Part shown: positions 7,692 to 15,485 of the stretch, one piece after another
Layout: every line of letters starts with the position of its first letter
Numbering within the stretch: position 1 is the first letter of the stretch
DNA from: CAZUFB01 sp048173955
GTDB lineage: Bacteria > Actinomycetota > Coriobacteriia > Coriobacteriales > UMGS124
Reading direction: 5' to 3'
NCBI GenBank assembly: GCA_048173955.1
Contig: DBEYOB010000031.1
Location: 1 to 19,875, forward strand
DNA: 19,875 nt
Notes under the pieces: generated by a model
What the model was told of the DNA's origin: nothing
The model's input: the letters and a program-made list of their open reading frames with translations, nothing else
The model's database searches: none
Made by a program: the position numbers and the translations under genes

Positions 7692-9185
7692 ATGCCCATC
7701 GGACCCACACCCGCGGACGAACCCACCCGGCGCCTCGAACGCGACCGGCCTGCGGCGGGCAATGCCCCGCAGGGCGCCTCGGTTGGCGCCTCGATCGGCG
7801 CCTCGACCCCCGAAAAAGACCCCGCAGGAGAAACATCCCTGCTGGGAGATGCCGAAAACGCCGAGAAGACGTCCTTGTTGGACGGCAGCGGGGCTCCGGC
7901 AGCGGGAACGACGACGCTGCTGGACGGTGGCGAAACGCCGACAACGGGAGCGACCACGCTGCTGGACGGGGCCCACCCCGGCCTCGCCTACGCGGAGGAC
8001 CCCTACGAGCCCGACCTCCCCATCGACGAAACCGTGCAGTTCGGCGAGGGCGAGGTGCGCACCGTCGGGCCGAGCGTGTATCCCGACGCCTATGCGGACT
8101 CCACGGTCGCGCCGGTCGGCGTGGACGACGGGGAGCCGGCAGGCTATGGGGCGCCGGGCTACGGACCGGCAGGCTATGAATCGGACGGCTACCCGGCAGG
8201 TTATGGCCCGTCCCCGGCTTTTGACGCGGACGCGGCAGAGGGCTCCTTCGCCGGCGCGCCCTCGCCCGGCATGTCCCCGTCCGGCGCCGCCTTCGGCGCT
8301 CCCCCGGTCGACCGGACCGTCGCCATGCCCGGACACCTCGCAGGACCGAACACCGCCTACCGGCCGGGGCGCGAGGCGTGGGGCGAGGCCGGCACGGGAT
8401 ACGGACGGGACCGCCGCGAGGGCCCCGCCTACAACCCCGCCATCCTGCGGGCGGCCGCCGAGCAGGAGGAGGCCCGCTCCCGGCAGGCCTCCCAGGAGCG
8501 CGACCGCGGCGGGCGTCTCCTGCGCCGCGGCGCCATCGCGCTCGTCGTGGCCGCCGTCCTGCTCGTCGCGGCGTCGGTCGCGTGGGAGGCGGCGCAAGGC
8601 GCGCTCAAGGGGTTCGGCGACCGTATCGGCGAAGTCGCCTCGTCGCTGTTCGACCGCGCGACCGAGTCGATCCAGGGTGCCGGCGAGCAGCTCGGCAGCG
8701 ATGCGGCGGACGCCGTGGGCGACGCCGTCTCCAGCGGGCTGGGCGACCTGGTCCAGGGGGCGCTCGGCGGCACGGGCACCGACACGGGCGGCGACGCCGG
8801 CACCGAAGGGGACCAAAGCTCCCCCGACACCTCGCAGCCCGCGGGCGAATCCGGCGCCTCAGGCTCCGGCCAGGCCGCCGACGGGACCACGGCGGCGGGC
8901 GGAGGCTCCGCAGCCGGGGGCGCGGAAGGCGACGAGACGGCGGGGTCCGGCACCACGACCACGACCCCCTCGACCGAGGCGCCCGCCGACCCCACCTACG
9001 ACGACGTGGCGGGCGAGGGCTCCGATGCAGGCTCAGGCGCAACCGACCCCGCCGGCACCGGCCAGGCACCCGACGGCGCGGCCGACCCGTCCGCCGACCC
9101 CTCGGCCGACGCCGGCGGACAGCAGCCCTCGGACCAGGAAGGTGCCTCCGTCACCGTCACCCCGCCGGCAGACGGGGCGGCATAG
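7692..9185 (+). CDS. Single-pass membrane protein with repeated T-[ST]-L-L-D-G motifs (function unknown)
   Basis: I do not recognise this 497-residue protein as a named family. The ATG at 7692 follows AAGGAGG by about 10 nt; the frame is open upstream but GC-repeat-like. Residues 1-275 are predicted cytoplasmic and low-complexity. They include four related motifs, ETSLLGD (47-53), KTSLLDG (59-65), TTTLLDG (73-79) and ATTLLDG (87-93), followed by DETVQF (112-117) and DRTVAM (207-212). A Gly/Tyr-rich stretch lies at 149-172 (GYGAPGYGPAGY and similar). One membrane helix spans about 278-298, preceded by Arg-rich residues. Outside, an amphipathic helical stretch (300-355) precedes a long Gly/Ser/Thr/Ala/Asp tail without cysteines. 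Threonine motifs of this shape resemble phospho-threonine docking sites for FHA domains; that is inference. Confidence 0.8.
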   Translation: MPIGPTPADEPTRRLERDRPAAGNAPQGASVGASIGASTPEKDPAGETSLLGDAENAEKTSLLDGSGAPAAGTTTLLDGGETPTTGATTLLDGAHPGLAYAEDPYEPDLPIDETVQFGEGEVRTVGPSVYPDAYADSTVAPVGVDDGEPAGYGAPGYGPAGYESDGYPAGYGPSPAFDADAAEGSFAGAPSPGMSPSGAAFGAPPVDRTVAMPGHLAGPNTAYRPGREAWGEAGTGYGRDRREGPAYNPAILRAAAEQEEARSRQASQERDRGGRLLRRGAIALVVAAVLLVAASVAWEAAQGALKGFGDRIGEVASSLFDRATESIQGAGEQLGSDAADAVGDAVSSGLGDLVQGALGGTGTDTGGDAGTEGDQSSPDTSQPAGESGASGSGQAADGTTAAGGGSAAGGAEGDETAGSGTTTTTPSTEAPADPTYDDVAGEGSDAGSGATDPAGTGQAPDGAADPSADPSADAGGQQPSDQEGASVTVTPPADGAA

Positions 9186-9347
9186 CCGACCGCACAGCGC
9201 GGGCGGACCGCACGGCGTGGACCGACCACCCGGTGCGGGAGGACCCCACGGCGCAGCGCCCCGCGGCGCAGGGCCCCACCCGCGAACCCGCCACCGCAAG
9301 CGCCGGCCGCCCGGGCGCGAGCCGGCCTTTCGAGAGAAAGGACCCTC

Positions 9348-10829
9348 ATGGAACAGGACATCACCCTCGACGACGTCGCGGCGTTCTCGCACGGTCTCGA
9401 CGCCTACGCCCCCTACGTCGTGGCGCGCAACGCAGCGACCTCGGCAGGCGTGCGGGCGGCGGCGCGCAACCCGCTGCCCTACCGCGCCTACCGCGACACT
9501 TACTCGGTCAGCCTCACGCCGACCGGCGACGTCACCAACCAGCGCCAGAGCGGCCGCTGCTGGCTGTTCGCGGCGCTCAACGTGCTGCGCGACCGCATGA
9601 TGGCGAGCCTGGGAACGAAGAACCTCGAGCTGTCCGAGGCATACCTGCAGTTCTGGGACAAGCTCGAGAAGGCGAACCTCTTCCTCGAGGAGATGATCCG
9701 CCTGGCGGACGAGCCGCTCGACAGCCGCGCGGTGACGCTGTGGATGCGCCAGCCCATCGGCGACGGCGGCTGGTGGGACATGGCGGTTGCCCTCATCGAG
9801 AAGTATGGCGTCATGCCCCAGCAGTGCATGCCCGACACCGCCAACTCCCGCGCCACCTCCGACATGAACGACCTGCTCGCGCGCAAGCTGCGCCGCGACG
9901 CCGTCGCGCTGCGTGCCGCCGCCTCTGAGGGGACCGACACCGAAGGGCTGCGCGCCCTGAAGCGGACCATGCTGGGCGAGGTATACCGCATGCTCGCCAT
10001 CGCGCTCGGCGAGCCGCCGGCGACCTTCGACTTCGACTACGTGGCCGACGCGCGCCCCGAGCCCAAAGGCGCAGACGGCGAGGGCGGCAGCGGGAAGGGA
10101 GAGGACGGCGCCGAGGGCGCCGCGGCGGACGGCGGCAGCCCCGAGGCGCTGGCCGCCCTCAAGGCGAAGAAGTCCTCCCCCGCCAACTACGTGCGCCTGC
10201 ACGGCATGACGCCCCTCGGGTTCCTCGAAGCCTTCGGCAACGTAAACCTGCACGACTACGTGAGCCTGTGCAACATCCCCGGCGCGGCGCGCCCCTTCGG
10301 CTCGATGCTGCGGCTCCAGCGCCGCGGGACGGTCGCCGGCGTGCCCATCCGCATGCTCAACATGCCCGTCGACGTGCTCAAGGACGGCCTGATCGCCCAG
10401 CTCAAGGCGGGACACCCGGCCTGGTTCTCGTGCGACGTGCTCAAGAACCTCGACCGCGGCGACCCGAGCGGCCTGCTCGACACCGAGACCGTCGACGCGC
10501 GGGCGCTCTTTGGGCTCGACCTCTCCCTCAGCAAGGCCGACGCCTTCGACACCCGCGAGGTCACGCTCAACCACGCGATGACCTTCCAGGGGGTCAACCT
10601 GCGCGAGGACGGCACGCCCACCGCATGGCGCGTCGAGAACAGCTGGGGCAAGGACAAGTGCCGCGAAGGCTACCTAGTCATCACCGACCGCTGGTTCGAC
10701 GCCTACGTGGGCCAGGTCGTCATCCATCGGGACTATCTGCCCGACGACGTCGTGCGCATCTGGGACGACCCGTCGACCCCTGTGGTGGAGATGGACCCCT
10801 GGTCGCCGATGTTCGGCTGCAGCGACTAG
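9348..10829 (+). CDS. pepC: Aminopeptidase C / bleomycin hydrolase (peptidase family C1B)
   Basis: This is a 493-residue cytoplasmic cysteine aminopeptidase that removes N-terminal residues from peptides, usually as a hexamer. The catalytic triad is visible: Cys71 in NQRQSGRCWLFAALN (64-78), His409 in LNHAMTFQGV (407-416) and Asn431 in WRVENSWG (427-434). The oxyanion-hole Gln65 is in the same N-terminal motif. The length is a little above the family norm of about 445-450. The excess is explained by a Gly/Ala/Glu/Asp-rich insertion at about 235-266 in the middle of the protein. The ATG follows GAAAGGA by 7 nt. It stands alone, 162 bp behind the membrane protein gene and convergent with the DUF3783 gene, with only 23 bp between the stops. 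Confidence 0.94.
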   Translation: MEQDITLDDVAAFSHGLDAYAPYVVARNAATSAGVRAAARNPLPYRAYRDTYSVSLTPTGDVTNQRQSGRCWLFAALNVLRDRMMASLGTKNLELSEAYLQFWDKLEKANLFLEEMIRLADEPLDSRAVTLWMRQPIGDGGWWDMAVALIEKYGVMPQQCMPDTANSRATSDMNDLLARKLRRDAVALRAAASEGTDTEGLRALKRTMLGEVYRMLAIALGEPPATFDFDYVADARPEPKGADGEGGSGKGEDGAEGAAADGGSPEALAALKAKKSSPANYVRLHGMTPLGFLEAFGNVNLHDYVSLCNIPGAARPFGSMLRLQRRGTVAGVPIRMLNMPVDVLKDGLIAQLKAGHPAWFSCDVLKNLDRGDPSGLLDTETVDARALFGLDLSLSKADAFDTREVTLNHAMTFQGVNLREDGTPTAWRVENSWGKDKCREGYLVITDRWFDAYVGQVVIHRDYLPDDVVRIWDDPSTPVVEMDPWSPMFGCSD

Positions 10830-10852
10830 GGTGCAGCGACTGGAACCGGGCG

Positions 10853-11365
10853 CTAGGCTTGGGCGCACATGCGCGCCATCGCCGCATGCTCCTCCGCAAC
10901 CTCGCGGAGGAGCTCGGCGAAGGGCCACGAGCGGTTGTGCTCGGTGAGCGCCGCCTTGCACCCGACCGCCAGCCCCGCCGTCCGCATGAGGCGGACGAGC
11001 CCCATGACCTGCTCGTCGGGCATGTGGCAGAACAGGACGAACTCGTTGACGGAATCGCCCGCCGGAGCGGGGCCCGCGGTCGAGGCAGGCGGGGCTGCCG
11101 AAGAAGCAGGAACGGTCGGGGCCGCGAACCCGGGCAGCTCGGCCAGGAGCCCCACCTGCTCGCCGAGCTGGTCGGAGGCGACGTCCTTCACGCGTATGTC
11201 GAGGGCGCAGAACAGCTCGTGCAGCGCCGCTCCCTTCGGCGCGTCAGCCCCGAGGCCCCACAGGAGCACGAGCGGGGCAGGCGGCCGGTCCCCGGCTCCC
11301 GCCCTGTGCCCACCGGCTCCCGCCCCGCGTCCATCGACCTGCCCGCCAATCTCCCGATCGGTCAT
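10853..11365 (-). CDS. DUF3783-type protein
   Basis: The 170-residue protein matches the general shape of small DUF3783 proteins. It has a hydrophobic start (LVLLWGL, 32-38), a middle region with LFCALDIRVKDV (51-62), and a C-terminal half NEFVLFCHMPDEQVMGLVRL followed by KAALTEHNRSWPFAELLREV (137-156). The K-A-x-L-T-x-x-N-x-x-W element is the most telling part. No catalytic function is known to me for the family. Two insertions of Gly/Ala/Pro-rich sequence (1-30 and 80-103) look disordered. The ATG at 11363-11365 follows GAGGAGGG by 6 nt. Upstream lies the inverted-repeat element at 11411-11632, which may hold its promoter. The family assignment is from memory of the motif, not a search. Confidence 0.65.
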   Translation of the reverse strand: MTDREIGGQVDGRGAGAGGHRAGAGDRPPAPLVLLWGLGADAPKGAALHELFCALDIRVKDVASDQLGEQVGLLAELPGFAAPTVPASSAAPPASTAGPAPAGDSVNEFVLFCHMPDEQVMGLVRLMRTAGLAVGCKAALTEHNRSWPFAELLREVAEEHAAMARMCAQA

Positions 11366-11410
11366 TCGGCCCTCCTCGCTTCGTCCCGCCGACTTTCTCC
11401 CACCCCGCGA

Positions 11411-11477
11411 CGGTCAAATTTACGCCGAGTGCGTGTTTTCGAAAAAACGCTGGTCATTTTGCCAACGAGTGCGTGCG
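11411..11477 (+). repeat. Left arm of a 67-bp imperfect inverted repeat
   Basis: This arm begins CGGTCAAA and matches the reverse complement of 11566-11632 at 53 of 67 positions (about 79%) without gaps. It contains the core GGTCATTTTGCCAACGAGTG, which is identical in both arms. The word CGAGTGCGTG occurs twice, at 11426 and 11466, exactly 40 bp apart. Confidence 0.85.
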
Positions 11478-11565
11478 TCGCAGGGCTCCAAACGGTCGTT
11501 TCGCACGCTCGGGTGCAACAAACCCGCAGGTCGCTTGCTGAGAGTCGCCGACAAGCCACGAATTG

Positions 11566-11632
11566 CGCATACACTCGTTGGCAAAATGACCACCACTTTT
11601 TTGGAATCATACACTCGGCGCTTGTTTGACCG
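11566..11632 (-). repeat. Right arm of a 67-bp imperfect inverted repeat
   Basis: Read on the minus strand, this arm begins CGGTCAAA like the left arm. It also has two internal copies of a 10-bp word 40 bp apart, but here both copies read CGAGTGTATG instead of CGAGTGCGTG. The two internal words agree with each other within an arm and differ between arms. Confidence 0.85.
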
Positions 11633-11768
11633 CAACGAGGACAAGCCCCTCGTCCCGTCGTCCCTCCCTGCCTCGCCCCGCCTCTCCTCGCCCCTCCCGT
11701 GTCCCATCTTGCCCCACCTCGTCCCGCACCGCCCAGCCCGCCGCCTAACCGGAATCCGCACGGCAAAA

Positions 11769-11807
11769 GCCGCGCCGCGCACCCTTCAGCTCGGTGCGCG
11801 GCGCGGC
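11769..11807 (-). terminator. Rho-independent terminator of the flavoprotein gene
   Basis: A perfect 15-bp GC-rich stem (11769-11783 with 11793-11807) has a 9-nt loop. On the minus strand it begins 88 bp past the flavoprotein stop and is followed by TTTTGCCG. The hairpin is strong and the T-tract short. Confidence 0.75.
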
Positions 11808-11894
11808 CGCATGCAACGCTTTTGCCCACCCTGCCCGCAGGTCGCCGCCCGTCAATCGAGCGGACGTCCTACTGGGCAGGCTCTCACCGGAGGG

Positions 11895-13697
11895 CTAGAT
11901 CTCCAGGCTCGGGATCTCCTCCTCGGCGTTGCCGCCGGCGGCGTTGATGCCGGCGATGCGGCCGAAGGTCACGCAGCGGCCGTGGCCGATGCCGGGGACG
12001 TAGGTGGGATAGTCGCCCGCGCCGAAGAACTCGCCGGCCGTGGAGCCGCAGACGTAGAGACCCTCGATGGGCTGGTCCTCGGCGTCGAGCACGCGGCACT
12101 CGGTGTCGGTGCGCAGACCGCCGCACATGGTGAGCAGGTCGGCCTCGAGCTTGCCGGCGTAGAAGGGCGGGTCGACGATCTTGCCCATGACCTCGGGGCG
12201 CTTGCCGAAGTCGAGGTCCTTGCCCAGGTCGCACAGCTCGTTGTAGCGGTCGACCGCGGCGATGAGGTTCTCGGCGGGCACGCCCATCTGGGCGGCCAGG
12301 TCCTCGAGGGTGTCGGCGGTGTAGGTCTTGCCGTCGGCGATCTCGCCCTCGAGCACGAGCTTCTGGGCCTCGAGGTTGTACTCCCCGCCGTAGGGCTGGG
12401 TCAGCTGGCCCCACTGCAGGCCGCCGCCCAGGCCGTCGTCCATCTGCTGCTTGACCTGCTCGAGACCGTGCGAGTCGTAGATGCAGAAGGCCTCCTTGTG
12501 GGTCTGCAGGGCCTTGGTGACGCTCTTGGACTGGGTGTTGACGTCCTCGTTCTTGAAGCGCTTGCCCTCCCAGTTGACATGCAGGAAGCCGTAGCTGGCG
12601 GCGCCGAAGTCGAGGTGCATGACGGCGGCGTGGGGCTCGGACTTCTGCATGGCGGCGCCGATCCAGATGGCCTCCTTGTGCATGTCGCCCGTGTCGCAGT
12701 CCGGCGGCATGTACCAGCGGGCGTCCATGGCGTAGGCGGTCATGGGCGAGTAGTAGTTGAGCATGTCGGGGTCGGCGGCGTAGTCGCCCGCGGCGATGAT
12801 GACCGACTTGGCGTTGTACTGCGTGTAGGTGCCGTCGGCGTTGGAGACGATGCAGCCGGTGACGGGACCGTCGCCGTCGCGGACCAGGCGCTCGCACTTG
12901 GTCTCCCAGCGGATCTCGCCGCCCTTGTCGGCCACGACCTCGTACACCACGGGCATGAGGGCGGCGTTGCCGTACACGTCGCCCACGCCGGCACCCTCGT
13001 AGAACGTGAAGTTGATGGTCTCCTCGTACTTGTCGGCCTGGTAGAAGATGTGGGTCACGGGGTACTCGGTGTAGTCCGGGCCGTGGTAGTAGCCGCCCCA
13101 CAGCAGGGCTTCCATGTTCTTGGGCGTGACGAGGTCGTACAGCCAGTCGAAGCAGGCGCCGCTCTTGCGGGCGAACTCCCACAGCAGGGGCTCCTTCACA
13201 CGGCCCTGGGCCCAGTTGATCCAGCGGCGGACGACGTTGTTGTAGTCGGGCTCTTCGAGAATGCCCTCGTCGACGAGCTTCTGCTGGATCTTGGTGTGGA
13301 AGCCGGCGATGTGCACGCCGCGGCCGACGGGAGCGGCGCCGTTGGTCTTGTCGATGGTGACGACCTTGGCGCCCTCCTCAAGGGCGGCGATGGAGGCGCA
13401 GCAGCCGCCGAGGCCAGCGCCGATCACGACGACGTCCCAGTCCTCGGAACCCGTGATCTGGTCCTCGGGGATGGGGTCGGGAGCGATCTCCCAGCTGTGC
13501 AGGCCGGCAGCGTCGGGGCCGGCAGCCTGGCCGTTGGGGCCCACGGGCATGCTCGTGGGGGCGGCCTCCTCAGCGGCGGCCTCGGTCTCGGCGGCCTCGT
13601 CGGCCAGGGCAGTGGTCGCCATGCCGGCGACGGCCGCACCGGCGACCAGGGCGGTGCCGCTTGCCTCGAGGAACGCGCGACGGGTGATCTTGCTCAT
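11895..13697 (-). CDS. Tat-exported FAD-dependent reductase (fumarate-reductase flavoprotein family)
   Basis: The 600-residue protein begins MSKITRRAFLEASGTALVAG, a twin-arginine signal (Arg6-Arg7) with a hydrophobic stretch to an Ala-x-Ala site near 29-32, so it is probably exported folded. An acidic linker (33-48) follows. The FAD-binding motif DVVVIGAGLGGCCASIAALE is at 88-107. A substrate-domain motif, NWEGKRFKNED, resembles the N-x-x-G-x-R-F-x-x-E of fumarate reductases. The C-terminal FAD region reads PIEGLYVCGSTAGEFFGAGD and GIGHGRC. No heme or iron-sulfur motif is present, so electrons must come from a partner outside the window. The HTMGG and ANRxGG active-site words of true fumarate reductases are not seen (TMCGG and GIGHGR instead), so the acceptor is probably not fumarate. 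ATG at 13695-13697 follows AAGGAGG by 6 nt. Confidence 0.92.
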   Translation of the reverse strand: MSKITRRAFLEASGTALVAGAAVAGMATTALADEAAETEAAAEEAAPTSMPVGPNGQAAGPDAAGLHSWEIAPDPIPEDQITGSEDWDVVVIGAGLGGCCASIAALEEGAKVVTIDKTNGAAPVGRGVHIAGFHTKIQQKLVDEGILEEPDYNNVVRRWINWAQGRVKEPLLWEFARKSGACFDWLYDLVTPKNMEALLWGGYYHGPDYTEYPVTHIFYQADKYEETINFTFYEGAGVGDVYGNAALMPVVYEVVADKGGEIRWETKCERLVRDGDGPVTGCIVSNADGTYTQYNAKSVIIAAGDYAADPDMLNYYSPMTAYAMDARWYMPPDCDTGDMHKEAIWIGAAMQKSEPHAAVMHLDFGAASYGFLHVNWEGKRFKNEDVNTQSKSVTKALQTHKEAFCIYDSHGLEQVKQQMDDGLGGGLQWGQLTQPYGGEYNLEAQKLVLEGEIADGKTYTADTLEDLAAQMGVPAENLIAAVDRYNELCDLGKDLDFGKRPEVMGKIVDPPFYAGKLEADLLTMCGGLRTDTECRVLDAEDQPIEGLYVCGSTAGEFFGAGDYPTYVPGIGHGRCVTFGRIAGINAAGGNAEEEIPSLEI

Positions 13698-13973
13698 GCT
13701 GTCCTCCTTGCTTTCGGTCCGCGGCGCGGCGCCCGGCCGCCCGCGGAATCGCTCGCCTGCCCCTTGCAGGCGCTGCCTCCGATTCTGCACGGCGGGACGG
13801 CCCATCGCTCCCCGTCAAACGGGGGAAGCCGGGGGAATGGGGTGCCCTCCCCCATGCGGGGGGATACAATGGGAGGGGGCAAAGCTATAGTGAAACGGTT
13901 GGGTCCGGCGCCGCGGGACCCGACGCCGCGAAGGCGGACGGGCACCGGCGTCGCCGACGGAAGGGGTCCGCCG
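13698..13973. promoter_or_regulatory. Divergent control region between the flavoprotein and LuxR genes
   Basis: The 276-bp region holds three compact inverted repeats: CGCCTGC/GCAGGCG (13754-13772) in the flavoprotein leader, CCCCG/CGGGG (13810-13824), and TCCCCC/GGGGGA (13848-13864) immediately abutting a TACAAT -10 word (13865-13870) for the LuxR direction. Any of these could be a binding site for the LuxR protein; position is the only argument. Confidence 0.45.
13865..13870 (+). promoter_or_regulatory. TACAAT -10 element for the LuxR gene
   Basis: TACAATG sits 104 bp before the chosen ATG, with no recognisable -35 element. An in-frame ATG at 13869 overlaps the element and is therefore an unlikely start. 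Confidence 0.4.
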
Positions 13974-15485
13974 ATGGGGGAGACGGGCAAAGGGGGCGGC
14001 GCGGCGCGGCGCCGAGAGCGGGGCGGAATCGCCGCGCGCGTCGGGAGATTCGGTCTCGGCTCATGGCGCGCGCCCGACGTGGTCGGGTTCGCCACGCACT
14101 GGACGTGGATCTGGTGCGTGTTCTGGAGCTCGCTGTTCTACGACACCGCCCCCGCCGACGCCCTCGCATGGGGGGACGCCTCCGCCGCCGTGCCCGCGCT
14201 CGAGCCGCTCTGGCTCGTCTCGCTCGCCGCGAACGTCATCACCATCGCGCTGCTCCTGCTGCTCGCCCGTATGCGCAACCCGCTCGCCGACGTGCGGGGC
14301 CTGCCCTGGGCGGCCGCGGGGCTCACGGCGGTCGGAACGCTCCTTCTGACCCAGACCGCCGTCGACCTGCTCGGGCCCGCCGCCCCCGCCGCCTACCTGC
14401 TCGGCGGCGTGCTGACCGGCGTCGGCAGCGGGGCGGTCGTGGTCCTGTGGGCGGAACAGCTGGCGAGCATCGGCTCGATGCAGACGATCGCGTTCAGCAT
14501 CGCCGCCCTGCTCGTCGCCGCGGCGGCCTACGCCCTCATCGCGCTTTTGCCCGTCCGGCTCGCCCAGCTGCTCGTCGTGCTGCTCCCGGTGGCGAACGTC
14601 ATGTTCTACCTGCACCTCAAGGAAGGCATGCCGCGCGTGCCCCGCAGCGCGTCAAACGTGCTCGTGAACGCGCGCCCGCCGCTGCGCATGATGCTCATCG
14701 CCCTGTTCTTCGGCCTGTCGTTCGGCGCGATGAAGGGACTCATGACGCCGATGGCCCCGTCGTGGATCGGCCTGCGCGATGCCCTCAACATCGTGGCGAT
14801 CGTGGTCGGCGTGCTTGCGCTCTACGTCACGACGAGCGTCTGCAAGATGGACTTCAACCAGCTCACCTACCAGGTCGCGCTCCCGCTTATGGCGGCGGGC
14901 TTTCTGTTCCTGCCGCTCCACGAGCCCTACTCGGTCATCGGGACCGCCGTCTACCAGTGCGGCTACCAGTATTTCTACATCGTGCTGTGGTCGACCTGGG
15001 CCATCATCGCGTCGCGCGGCGGCGTCTCAGCGGGATGGGTCGTGGCCTGGGGCATGCTCTCGATTCAGGCCGGCCAGCTCGCCGGCTCGATCGCCGCCGC
15101 CTTCGCCGCCGGCACCATCCAGGACGACCTGGGCAAGGCCATGCTCTCCGCGACCGCGGTGTTCGTCATGCTGCTCGTGGCCCTGTTCGCCTTCGGCAAC
15201 AAGACGCCCGAGACCGGCTGGGGCTTCGTCAAGCCGGCGGAAACCCCCTCGCAGAACAGCCCGCTCGACGACGCCGCCACCCGCCTCGCACGCCGCTTCC
15301 GGCTCTCGCCGCGCGAGATCGAGGTGTTCTTCCTGCTCGCCAAGGGGCACACGCGTGCCCACATCGCCAGCGAACTCTCCATCGGCGACGAGACGGTCAA
15401 GAGCCACGTGAAGAGCCTCTACCGCAAGATGGGCCTGCACTCCCAGCAGGAGCTCATCGACCTGGTGGAGCAGGAGAGCGCGTAG
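13974..15485 (+). CDS. LuxR-family regulator with a multi-span membrane sensor domain
   Basis: The chosen ORF gives 503 residues. Residues about 38-425 are hydrophobic with roughly twelve membrane spans in an MFS-like arrangement. After a short linker the C-terminus (440-503) is a LuxR/GerE helix-turn-helix: LSPREIEVFFLLAKGHTRAH followed by SIGDETVKSHVKSLYRKMGL. Membrane-anchored LuxR regulators beside reductase genes are a recurring arrangement in Eggerthellaceae and probably sense the reductase substrate or a related ligand. It is divergent from the flavoprotein gene, so that gene is the likely target. The start at 13974 follows GGAAGGGG by about 7-9 nt. GTG at 13890 and ATG at 13869 are alternatives in the same frame; the sequence before residue 1 is Arg/Gly/Pro-rich with no domain. 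Confidence 0.9.
   Translation: MGETGKGGGAARRRERGGIAARVGRFGLGSWRAPDVVGFATHWTWIWCVFWSSLFYDTAPADALAWGDASAAVPALEPLWLVSLAANVITIALLLLLARMRNPLADVRGLPWAAAGLTAVGTLLLTQTAVDLLGPAAPAAYLLGGVLTGVGSGAVVVLWAEQLASIGSMQTIAFSIAALLVAAAAYALIALLPVRLAQLLVVLLPVANVMFYLHLKEGMPRVPRSASNVLVNARPPLRMMLIALFFGLSFGAMKGLMTPMAPSWIGLRDALNIVAIVVGVLALYVTTSVCKMDFNQLTYQVALPLMAAGFLFLPLHEPYSVIGTAVYQCGYQYFYIVLWSTWAIIASRGGVSAGWVVAWGMLSIQAGQLAGSIAAAFAAGTIQDDLGKAMLSATAVFVMLLVALFAFGNKTPETGWGFVKPAETPSQNSPLDDAATRLARRFRLSPREIEVFFLLAKGHTRAHIASELSIGDETVKSHVKSLYRKMGLHSQQELIDLVEQESA

Larger units (their letters stand above)
11366..11894. other. Gene-free stretch holding an inverted-repeat element and a terminator
   Basis: No gene is supported in these 529 bases. 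They hold the paired 67-bp repeats (11411-11477 and 11566-11632), a spacer of 88 bp between them, a C/T-rich tract (about 11640-11760) and the flavoprotein terminator (11769-11807). Several long open frames cross the region, but none has a plausible start or product. Confidence 0.7.

Noticed and set aside
11411..11632. Short peptides A-E-C-x-x-x-K-K-x-W-S-F-C-Q-R-V encoded in both repeat arms as conserved small proteins
   Set aside because: Both arms keep the same relative frame, but there is no start signal, and the 40-bp word spacing points to DNA-level rather than protein-level constraint.
10869..13973. Long plus-strand frame leading into the LuxR gene as one 1538-residue protein
   Set aside because: The upstream two thirds is antisense to the DUF3783 and flavoprotein genes; only the part from 13974 has domains and a ribosome binding site.
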